Shown here in pieces: positions 34,035-46,000 of a stretch of DNA of 64,000 nt. Made by a program: the position numbers and the translations under genes. Each line of letters opens with the position of its first letter. Within the stretch, counting starts at the first letter, position 1. Under the pieces are notes generated by a model. The model did not search any database. It saw only the letters and a program-made list of their open reading frames with translations, and had not been told where the DNA came from. The DNA comes from Ampullaceana balthica (Eukaryota > Mollusca > Gastropoda > Lymnaeidae), in assembly GCA_944989445.1 (NCBI GenBank), contig CALYLW010000058.1, positions 1,037,501 to 1,101,500 on the forward strand, in the 5' to 3' direction.

Positions 34035-35540
34035 TTGGCGCCTAGATGTGAAAGCTCCCAAAGAAAGGAGATCTTAGCTCTTGCTCCAACTATAGAGGAA
34101 TAACTCTGCTATCCATACCAAGCAAAGTATTTAACAGAGTGCTGCTAAACAGAATGAGGAACGCAATAGACACCCATCTTAGAGACCAACAAGCAGGTTT
34201 TAGAAAAGATAGATCATGCACTGACCAGATTGCCACTCTGAGAATTATATTGGAACAATCCCTGGAGGGGAACTCACCACTATACATCAACTTTATTGAC
34301 TATGAGAAGGCTTTCGATAGTGTTGTCAGGTCAACCCTGTGGAAGTTACTAAGACACTACGGGATACCACAAAAACTGACTGACATAATTAAGGCTTCAT
34401 ACGAAGGACTTACATGTAGAATTGTTCATGGCCAACAAACGACAGCGGCTTTTGGGGTACAGACCTGAGTCAGACAGGGGTGTCTGCTTTCACCATTCTT
34501 ATTTCTGCTAACCATCGACTGGATAATGAAAATTTCTACAGAGCAGAAGAGAAATGGTATCCAGTGGACACTATGGAAAAACTTGATGACCTGGACTTTG
34601 CGGATGATCTTGCATTAATATCGCACTCACAGCAACAGATGCAGGAGAAAACCAACTATGTAGCACAGTTCTCTGCTTGCCTTGGCCTGAACATCCATTA
34701 GGGAAAAAGCAAAGTCCTTAAAATAAATACATCAAGCAACACTCCAATAACACTGGAAGGAAAAAACCTCGAGGAGGTGGATAGCTTCACATACCTTGGA
34801 AGCATCATTGACACACAAGGAGTGACAGAAGCCGATGTAAGAGTGAGAATTGGCAAAGCAAGAACAGCATTTAAACAGCTAAAGAAAGTTTGGAATTGCA
34901 ACAACTTGACTCTCCATACCAAGGTCAGGATATTCAATCCCACAATAAAGCCTGTCTTGCTGTATGGAGCAGAAACATGGCGAATAACAGCAGCCATTTC
35001 AAAAAACCTTCATGCTATTATTAACACGTCTCCGAACAATTCTCCGAAACCGCTGGCCCAATGTCATCACCAACGAAGACCTCTGGCAACGCACACAACA
35101 AGAGCCAGTGGAAGAGCTAATACGCCAGCGCAGATGGAGATGGATTGGCCACACTCTCAGAAAGCCTACATCCAGCATTGTGAGACAAGCCCTCACATGG
35201 AACCGCCAAGGTAAGAGAAAAAAGAGGTCGTCCCAAAATGACCTGGAGAAGGGAACTGGAGGCAGACACCAAAATGAGCGGGCACAGCTGGGGGCAGATA
35301 GAGAGATTGGCACAGGACCGGGATGCATGGAGAGCCTTTGTTCATGGCCTACGATGAGATGTGAAAGCAGACATCAAGAAACTTGGCCATACCCAGGGGA
35401 TGGTAAAGAAACTGGCCCAGAAAAGAGATGCCCGGCAGACTGTTGTAGATGGCCTATGTTCTTAGAAGCTATTCAGACATTCACAGTGCTACCCAAGGAC
35501 AAGAAGGCAGAGAGAGATAGAGATAGAAATGATTTACCAT
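34035..35540 (+). pseudogene. RTE-like LINE reverse transcriptase, broken
   Basis: Successive frames encode: LPKKGDLSSCSNYRGITLLS and LRDQQAGFRKDRSCTDQIAT; YINFIDYEKAFDSV, the first catalytic-Asp motif; VRQGCLLSPFLF in another frame; LDFADDLALIS at about 34590-34620, the catalytic box with FADD; SFTYLGSIIDTQG and LLYGAETWR (thumb); and [13 protein letters not shown] near the C-terminus. At least four frame changes are needed, so it is dead. The endonuclease domain is missing (5' truncation). Motif style matches RTE/craniofacial-development-protein-2-associated LINEs; the clade call is less certain than the reverse-transcriptase call. The 3' end is AGAT-rich. Confidence 0.85.
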
Positions 35541-37084
35541 TAACCCTACCGGGGCGAGTTACCAAATATTAGGTAATTGATTTAATTCCTATGTAACGAG
35601 TTACCGAATTCTAGGTATTTGGGTCAGCATGTGGAAAAACTTTGAGGAAGTACTAAAAATAACTAACCAATCGTAGTGTAACCTAAATAAAAGTCATTGC
35701 AAATGGCTGCCCCCATGATTTGAATTTTATTTGTGTGAATTTTTAAAAAAATTCAATGTAACACGAGTGTCTGATGAACCAAGCTCTTGACAGGAAAGTG
35801 GAACTAGGTTTATGTTTTATTCTTTTGATTTTTTCAGTATCTAAGTCATAATTTTATCAAGAATATGTTTCTAGGTCAAGTAACACAGTATGTTAGAGCT
35901 AATCATAGTCGTGTTGTGTGTATGACATGTGCAGTGTGTATAGAAAAACATTCTAAATACAACAAGTGAAATCCTAGAATGTCTTATAAAGACAATCCAT
36001 GTGTTGCGAAAAAAATATTATTTCTGCAAGTGGATCAGGGCACATAGGTACACATTTGGCACTAAATAAAAGATAAACCTATTTTCTATAATTTATCAAA
36101 GTTTCATTCTATTCCAAGCACTACTTTGCATGTAAGTAAAAAATGTTTTACAGTATGTTCATTTTTTCTCTTTAATGCCATGGAACCCAGGCATAGGGGG
36201 AGAGTTAGCTTTGGGGCTTCAGGTTAAACCAGCCTGGTATTCAAGAATGTTTAAGGTTTTGGGTTGCAAAGACTTTTATGACATGTCATCAGTTTATTTA
36301 GTTTCATTAAGTTTATTTCTTCTTTGATTATTTCAAACACAATCTTTCATGAAGGCAAAGCACATATTTTATATACAATAAATTTAACTATTTAAACTCT
36401 GCATTTTATTTATAAGCTAGGGCCCCATTTAATTTACCATAAGTAACACCAACCTTTGACAAAGGACGTGTCAACGTCTTAATAAAGAAGAGACGGGATT
36501 GGTTTAACACCTTACACAAAACCTGCCAACCTATTTCACCAGGCAGGCACTTTTAAGGCAAGAGGCTGGCCAAGAAATACCTGGCAACATGAACTTGAGG
36601 AAGATTCTCAGTTGAGTTCCACATAGAACCAACAGGAAAGAATGGCTCAGGACAGAGAAACTCAGATCTGTGTTTGGCAACCCAAACATCCAGCTGGGGT
36701 GAAATGGCAGGTTTTTTTTCTTTTTTAAAATTAGGTTAATTCATTAGGTTAAAAAATTCAGCAAAAAATCTGTCCCTTTACTATTTTGGAGCACATTTAT
36801 GGTTAACTACAAACTTTTTATTGTGCTGCAATAAAAACTTTGATTATTCCTATTGCCTCCATTCAAAGATTTATAATATTGTGCTTGAAATGTAGAGTAA
36901 GATTTGTTATATGAATAACTAAATATATCTTCAAAATAAACAAAATTACATTAATTGAAAAGGACTTTTAATTTAAATCTTCAAATTGTTACAGGGGCTA
37001 AATGTCTATTTTCATAAATGTATCTACAAATATTTGTTTTTAAAGCTATAATTATTTAACACATAAGATCTATCACTTAAATCT
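35541..37084. other. Intergenic, downstream of C19orf47 homologue
   Basis: Probably includes the 3' UTR of the minus-strand gene ending at 37085. 36430-36720 is less AT-rich (GGCAGGCAC, GGCTGGCC words) and may be an unrecognised repeat. No coding block found. Confidence 0.35.
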
Positions 37085-40000
37085 TTATGATGGAGCTTTC
37101 TTGCCAAGTCGGCTGAACACTCCACTAGGATTTTGTGCAGTAGTTGCTGTGTTGGACTTAGACGTATCTTTCTTTTTTGGCTTGGCTGTAATGCGCTGTG
37201 TTGAGGAAACTACTGGAGATGATTGCTGTTCATCTACCTTAGCTCCCAAGCGGTCTTGAACTGTCACTGCACAATTCATGAAATGGGTTGCTTATTTTTA
37301 TAGTTTTAGAACTTTTCTTCAACTGAATAAAACTTAAATACCAGATAAAATGTTTTTTTTTAAAATTAATAATTTTGGAAAAAGTATCTTATTAAATAAC
37401 TTGTGTATTTTATAAATGACTTAATAAATTTTAAATGTGTACAACATACAAAACAATATATTGAAACCTAAAGGCTCTGAATAGAACATACATTTTTGTT
37501 TGTTAAAGCCGTATTTTGTTGATACAAAACTCATGAATTAAGCCTAAAAACTTGATATGAGTAGATTAATCATTTATAACTTATAATGACTGATTTAAAT
37601 ATAAGGAGCAGAATTAATTAAATTATCTTATGTTGAATTATGTTGTGTTTTGTGACAGTTTCCCAATTTGTAAATATTGAATTTTTTCACTGGTCTTTTG
37701 CTCTAGAGAGATGCCCAAAGTAACAATCCTTTCCTCCAAATCAAGAAACCTAATTCTCTCATTGGATTAAATGATTTATGCTCTGTTGACCGAGTCTAAC
37801 TCATCTACTGAAGTATCCTGTGACTTAAAATATGTGGCATGATTTGAAGCTACACTTTTCTATGTCATAACTACTGTACCTAAAAACTATTAACTCTTTC
37901 TCAACATAGCAACTAAAGTGCCACATATTCATCTAAGTACAATGTAATATTGTTTTCCTTAAGACTACTGGCCATAGTGAGATACTGCATGATTTCAATT
38001 TTTGAAAGCTGAAAGTTTTATCCAATTTCACTCAATATGTGTGGTTTAGTAAGTTCAGGTCTCTGTATGGTTTAGGGTGTCACTAATCGATTCATCTGGC
38101 ATAATTTGTAATTTTTTTTCTATAGTCCTATGAAACTAATTTCTGGGTACATTTATCCTTTCTTACTTTATTTGCTTCTCTTTCTCAGGAAAATATAGAA
38201 ACCAAGGAAGAAGTAGCACGGACCTTGGAAATGAGTTAACTATTTTTCTTATTGCATTTATTTGTAAAAATGTGGTGCTGTAAATACTTACATTTACTCT
38301 TTTGTTTCTGTGCTACTGCTACTTTGGGTGTAGAAGTGCTAGTTACAGAAAATTGCTGAGCTTTAGATCCAAGTCTTTCTTTTACTGAAGGAGATTCCCG
38401 TTTAGCAAAATCTGAGAGCACACCTTCTGTTGTGGTTGACACTTCTGGTCTTTGTATATCTAGTAGAAAGCAACAGAAAATTTAACTTCTGATTATTTTT
38501 AAAGTAACAGTTTTTGTTTAGTTTTGTTTTTTAAAATAGTCCCATCACATTAAATAATTATACCTTCTTTATTAATGTCTCAGGAAGGAAAACTCACTTA
38601 TTCATATTTGAGGTTGCCTTGAAGTTATCCATTAAAGTGTCCATTTATCAATAGATTTATGTGATGAAATTTATGGAGATAAAGTCATCTGCGCACGGGA
38701 ACTGGGTAAAACAAGGGGAATAACTCACTCGCTCTTGATTAACTCGCCTGTGTCAATAGAAACCGATTAGGTATGCAAGAATGTCAGTTCAAAGAGTCCA
38801 ACCTCTTTGTGAAATGGGAAGTGGTAAAAGGCCAATCGGACGAGACTGGACCAAACCGCCCATCAGGGTATAAATACTAATGCATCCCTGGGTCTCGCTC
38901 TTTTCCGGCCAACGATAACAGCCTTAAGGACAACGACGTGCAGTTATTTCCTCAGGATTCAATCTGTACCCATCGTTGGTCGAGAGAGCCGACAAGTCCA
39001 ACCAAACCCAGAAATCTGGTAAGAGTGAGCTCTAGCTTTGTTTGCCTTATTTGTATAATATGCGTTACATGTAAATACTTAAATATGAACCATTAACTTT
39101 TCCTTGTGTAAAATTGTTGGAATGTTTAAGCCCCACGGTCGATAGTTCGCCGTGCAGGACCACGTGGAATACGTGAACATTCCATGTTATTTAAGTGTGT
39201 GATTACACACGCTCTCCATCGGGTGGATGGATCGAGCTAGATTTACACAAAATGAGATGCATTTGATATATTTATGTGTATTGAACCACGTGCCCGTGTG
39301 TCAGCCAGCTAGGTCTGCACCCGTGGTTTAAGACTTAAACTTAGTCTAAACCATACCCACATTATTAAATAATTATTTCGCATCTATATGAATATATGTA
39401 ATCCCCTCTTGGCACCTTGCTCTGAAGGCTTGGTTGTCGGAAGGTGGAATATGAACGGACTAAATTAGAGAAACTACCCTAGTTTTCTTTTCTGTTTTAG
39501 TCTGGTTCCTGGATACCGGACCTGTGCAGAGAGGCAACCCGCACTCCTGTCCACAGTCCTGCCCAGACTGATTTGTCGTCATACCCGATTGGTCACACAC
39601 CATACCAATTGAAGCTGGTTGCCACACATAGCTGTGCCCCGAAGCTCGCATATCACACACACGTTGGGTGCGAAAGCCAGCTCATCACACACCCTGTGAT
39701 AGTTGATGCCGTCTTAAATACGAGACGAGAAATCCTATACCCACCCCCCCCAAGCATCGAGTTACTGCAACTCAAGAAGTGATCCACGTACTCGACACGC
39801 CAGCCAGAGGAACGACCTTGCAGAACCAACCGCGCCCGCCCCATCAACAGAAGGAACGTGGCGTGGGGCAAGGTGACCCAGAGTTGACCCCATTGTTATC
39901 AAAGCCAGTGAACCAAGCGCATCGGCCAGGACGGACTTGCAGAACCAACCATCCCGCCCCCCACGGAGGACACGGGTGGGGCAAGGACACCTGCAGCCAA

Positions 40001-43000
40001 CATCAGTAGTACGCACAACCAGTGGAGCTCGTGAGGCACCCCTACCCCGCCCCAGCTACAGAGGGACCCAGAGTAGACGAGTCGACCCACAGCACACAGT
40101 GCAACTATAAGTACCCACCAGTAACATAAGGTTAATTGCAAGCATAGCCTAATGATGATTAATATTATGTAAAGCGGACATTGCCTTGTAGCAATCCCAT
40201 CATTGTACAAAGTGTATAATCAATTAAATTGTGTTAAAATTCAACCCTTTTAGTTTGTTGATTGTCGTATGTGAGCAGATCACTGAAGTATACCTTGTGA
40301 GCGAGATCAACTTAAACATAAACATATATATATACCCCTAGACAATTAGCCATATAAGATATCATAAATATCGCCACACATTGATAAGAGAGACCTGACA
40401 CATTCAAACATTTTTTCTCTCCAGAATTCAAACATTTGATTTTAATATTAATTTATCAACTTTCACTAACATCTTGATGAATTATGATAATTATGATGGA
40501 TGTCTGCGAGTGTTAAATTTGAAATGATCAATAGACATAATAATTCCATAAGTGCCCTGAACTTATAAAGAGCCCCTCCATTGAAACACCATGTATCAAC
40601 AGCAATAAACATTTACTCACGTGATGTTTTCTTTTCCTCTGTTACAGTTACTGATTTAAATGTTTTCTTAATCTTGAATGGTTCTTTTAGACTAGATCTG
40701 TTAATAGCAACTTTAATGTTAGCCTTCTTTACAGGTGTTGGGCCAGTACTTTTTAAGACACCAGCATAGGGCAAACTTTCTTCACTTGCACCTAACAAAT
40801 CATCTAGATTTTCCAGAGATACTGATTCACTTGCAGATCTCTTTAGTCCTGCTTTGCCACCCAAGCGGCTGAATACAGAAGATTGCTGAAAAATAAAGAA
40901 TTTTTTATTTAAAAAAACACAAAAAACAACGAAATTGAAGTAATTAAAAAGAGTAAATGTAATACATTATAGACTTATACATAAAAGAGGAAAAAAAACA
41001 AAAAAGTTATAGTATTTAATAATAATATATCCTACAACCAGTCAATACTGTTGCAAACTAAAACCATGCTTAAGATTCTGCTCTTTTAAATGTGAAATCC
41101 AATTGCTTCTTTTGGCTGAAAAATATTTACAAGTCAAACTTACAGCTGTAGAACCTTGTAATGCTGACTGCTTTGAGCTTGTAGTTAATGTAACTGTATC
41201 ATCAACACCATCTTCACCCAATCTATCAAAGACTGAGACTTTCCTTTTAGACCTTGGAAGCTCTGGAAAAAAAATATTAAAAATATCACCGTTTAAAAAC
41301 AATATTTAACATTTCTTAACAAGTATGCACTAAAAAAATAAATAAGTTTCAGTCATTTAAAGAACCCAATTAAAAGGCCTCATAATAACCCATTATGAGG
41401 GGTAAAGATGTAACAAGCATCCCGTATGATGGCTGATTGCTGGCAACATCAAAGGGCCTTGATGTAAGCAATGGATGACACCAGCGGGAGTCGTTGGCTT
41501 ATTCTGTCCGAGACGGGGGTGGGGGGGGGGTGGAGGAAGGGGTGGGAGATAGTCTTAGAACGGCTATTCATTCCTTTTTCCTGTTGAGTCGACGAGTATC
41601 TGTGTGCGTATTTTGTTTTAGAAAATTTGATACCACTTAATTTTATATAATTATTTGATTAGGATTATGTCTTTTTGTTTATCTCAAACTTAATGGCATT
41701 AGGTCAATGTTTTGATTTTTCTAGTTCCCAAATATATTGTGGAGCTTTGCCATCTTTCTTCCATTTTGACAGTGATGACAAGGGTAAGAAGGGTATAAAA
41801 CTGTTGTCCATTGTTTCCTTCCTTACAAACTCAAACTGTTGATTTTGATTAAAATATTCTGAAATTGTATTAAATACTAAGATTATTAGCAATGGATTAA
41901 AAAAACAAAGATTTGAATAAAAATAAATTGATTCAGGTAAATTTTATTCTTTTAAGATGAAAAATGTATGTCTTAATAGTTTTATAATTAAGGTTTGACT
42001 CTTATTTACCTGGGGGTGGTAGTTTAGGAACAGGAGACTGGCTCATTGGTGCTGCCTCAGGATGCTTACTTGTAAAATGATTGACCATACGACTTGCAGC
42101 TGTAACAAAAAAGATAGTCAAACCAATAACCATAGGCTTGAAGAACATTTACTGAGGTATATATAGGTCTTTCCTTCATTTATCATCAAACTTGGTTTGT
42201 TTTGGCTAAATGTCAAAGCCTCTATTGACCAAATATGGTTTGTTTGATCAATTACTTGAAAGATCAGCAAGAGAATGTCCAAGGATCTGTTGGTGGCCAG
42301 AAAAAGCCTGAGGGAGATTGTTACCATCTCATTTCCACTGCATTAATTAAAAATGACCTGGAATGATGAGCGGGTGAAAAAAATGCAGTGCTTCAGCTGT
42401 CAGTGGTATGAAAATCATAGTTATTAAGTGACCTGAGGCATCCGTGAACTGTGTGTCATAGGGATATTATTGTGCCTTTTAGTGATTGGATGAAAGGATA
42501 AGGATAATTGCAATTAAGTATGTATCAGACTGAGTGAAGAGTTAGTTGATTTTGAGGTGAGATTTGGTTGCCATGAGATGACAGTGCAAAGGTTCACATG
42601 GAGCTGACACTGAGTTCTGGGAGTTGAAGTACAGCAGCCAGAAGTGCATAGTAAATGAAAGTTAGTTCATGCCCAAAATTTCATCATGTTAGTCCCAGAG
42701 GACTGTCTGTAATGTATAAGACAGGATCTGTTATATGAAAGTTATATGAATGCCTTGTAAGTACCAAGAACAGTTGTATTTGGTGAGTGTAACCTTAAGC
42801 GCGGGATGCTGATGTGTTATGATTGAACTTTAATGGTAACAGTAGTAATTGAAAGCGTCAACATGTTTACCCCTGAACTATTATTTTTACCGGTGTCTAC
42901 AGGCACATAATTTTGGCACGGTCTAACCTAAAGTCATTGTAGCAGTTGTTTAACTCTCTTCTGCATCGTGGTCTATTTTTAAAAGCCACTGAAAGAGAGA

Positions 43001-46000
43001 GAAAAAAAACAGAGTACCCTACACAGTTTCTTCAAACTTCTGGCATGAGATTCTTCTTCAACCTTCACTGAAGGGTGCAACATCAACCCAGAGATTCCTC
43101 CTGCAGAAGAAGAGGTACATCACATAGAAAAACTCCCTGGCAACTCTCCACCTTTCTAACACCTCAAGTTTGAGCATGAATGAGATCAAGATTAATAAAC
43201 CTTTTAGATAACTGTATAAGGTAAGCAAATTTATACATCATTCAATTAATAATTTGTTTTTGTGGCAAAACTCCAGGATCTGTTGAAACGTCATTGTTGG
43301 TGTAATTTTTAAAAGCCAATATGTATTTTCTCCTAAAAAAAAATAAGTGACAATAAAGTAGTACAAATAATATACGTATGGATTACACCAATAATGAAAT
43401 AGTGACTATGGCCTAATGAATCAACTAAAAAGTGCATGACATAATCTAAATATTTCTCAGTACATGTATGAAATTATGTCCTTTATACCTGTTGATCTGC
43501 GCAAGGCCGGTGAAGATAACTGGGAGCTTGCTGATGAAAGTGATGTCAAGGAAGTTGATTTTAATATTTTATCTTTTGCTTCCTAAAAAAATAGAGTGGC
43601 AAGAAATATTTGAACTTAGACTTATATACCTTGGGAAAATAAATATGACTTAGAATCTATTGAAACCAATATGTCTTAGAATCATGAGAACATGTTAGTT
43701 ATATCAACAAGCCAAGTCGATCACACCAGTGGTGGAGCTTGAGTCGCAAAATCAGAGTTTAGTGACTCAAATGCGAACAGAGCACTGCCCAACCAACTCG
43801 TACTTCAACAGGCTAGACCACAACAGGGACTCGAACTGCCGTCATTGCAACCTAGCCTCCGAGACAGTCCTACACCTGTTGACGTCGTGTCCTGTGCTAG
43901 ACATAGCCGGGGAGGTTAGGGAGGCAAAAAGAGTCTCACGTTAAGACAATGTTGTATGGCACTGCTCAGCAAATGGAGCAAGTTGCCCAGGTATTAGCCA
44001 AGGCCTTAAGAGACTAGTCTCAGGCCTTCAGGATATGTGTTTAGTTTAGTTATATCAACAATTATATTTCATCTACTTTCACTTTTGAACCCATCATTTA
44101 TAATGAAGTTTACTACCATTATGAATGAGATTTGAAATCATCTTTTAATGAAGAAGTAAGTTGTGCTTTATGAATATATTTTGTGACACAAGTTTGTGAT
44201 GATGTGCAGGGGAGAAGAGTTCCTAAAATCTAATTCATATTTGGCAGCCTTGCAAAATTCAGGTGCCCAAGTTGGCGCCTAATGTAAAATGCTAACAATT
44301 TTTTGGATAGCTTTCATAATTTTATTAAATAAAGGGTTCCACCTTTTGCATTGCCTTTCCCAAGAGCAACATGGCAACCCAGGAAAATGTGGCACATATT
44401 TTAGGAACAACTGAATTGAACTCATTAAAATCTGTGAAAGACTGTGAAATGTTTTTGATTTTTTTTTCATCATAGATGCATACATAAATTGATGTGTTCA
44501 TTTTATTGTTTTTATTAATTATAATTTAGGATGGTTGTCACGGTCAGATGTTGTGGTGGGGATGACTAGGCATAAATGGGGCGAGCGTGGATCAACGGGC
44601 TGTGAACACGCCTGTTTACGTGGAACGGGGGGGGGGTGAACTGAACTCAGGGTACGTGGGAGCTGTAATCAGTGAACATGACAACGGTCAAAAAGGATAC
44701 ATGGTGAATGACCCAGGGGCCAGCCAAAACCGGTCGGACAAGACGGGGGCTATATAATAAGAGTCACATTGTGTGTAGCAGAGAGTTGCGAAGTTACAGG
44801 CAGGTGGAATACTGAGCGAGACTGAACGGTAGAGAAGGGAGTTTTGTTGGAACGTAGTCCGAGACGGTCAAGCTGGGCCGAGGACGATTGATTGTTAAGA
44901 GTAAAAGGCTGTGTGGACTCTGGATGGCATGAAGATCAACCATAACATTACCAATTGTACTTGATTATACATGTTGGAGATTTCATGTCATTAAACGTGC
45001 TTGAACTAAAACCCAGCGTTGCGATTCATTTTACCTTCATTTTACCCGTCCAGTGGGGTAATTATCTGTGGCCAAGGGGGACCCCAACCCCTAGACAACG
45101 ACTCCGCCACAGTGGGGGCCCAACCAAACTCGAATCAAGATCATTACGAGAGCGTAGGACTTACGCCTCAGAACGACGATACCAGAACCAGAGACAAAGA
45201 CAGCCGTAGCAGTGGTGTTGCAGACAGCCGTAGCAGTGGTGTTGCAGACAGACGTAGCAGTGGTGTTGCAGACAGCCATAGCAGTGGTGTTGCAGACAGC
45301 CGTAGCAGTGGTGTGGCAGACAGCCATAGCAGTGATGTTGCATTGCAGACAGCCGTAACAGTGGTGTTGCAGACAGCCGTAGCAGTGGTGTTGCAGACAG
45401 CCGTAGCAGTGGTGTTGCAGACAGCCGTAGCAGTGGTGTGGCAGACAGCCGTAGCAGTGGTGTGGCAGACAGCCGTAACAGTGGTGTTGCAGACAGCCGT
45501 AACAGTGGTGTTGCAGACAGCCGTAGCAGTGGTGTTGCAGACAGCCGTAGCAGTGGTGTTGCAGACAGCAGTAGCAGTGGTGTTGCAGACAGCCGTAACA
45601 GTGGTGTTGCAGACAGCCGTAACAGTGGTGTTGCAGACAGCCGTAGAAGTGGTGTTGCAGACAGCCGTAGCAGTGGTGTTGCAGACAGCCGTAGCAGTGG
45701 TGTTGCAGACAGCCGTAGCAGTGGTGTTGCAGACAGACGCAGCAGTGGTGTTGCAGACAGACGCAGCAGTGGTGTTGCAGACAGCCATAGTGGTGGAATT
45801 GCAGACAGACGCAGCAGTGGTGTTGCAGACAGATGCAGCAGTGGTGTTGCAGACAGCCATAGTGGTGGAATTGCAGACAGCCGTAGCAGTGGTGTTGCAG
45901 ACAGACGCAGCAGTGGTGTTGCAGACAGCCGTAGTGGTGGAATTGCAGACAGACGCAGCAGTGCAGGGACATACAGAAGGCGTCGCGGAGAGCTCCAGGA

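Noticed and set aside
34139..35572. An active reverse transcriptase gene
   Set aside because: Domain order is right, but several frameshifts and a stop split it; it is a dead LINE copy.
39460..40210. Overlapping 66-103 codon ORFs on both strands
   Set aside because: High GC removes stop codons; no frame shows a domain, and the block looks like a non-coding part of a mobile element.
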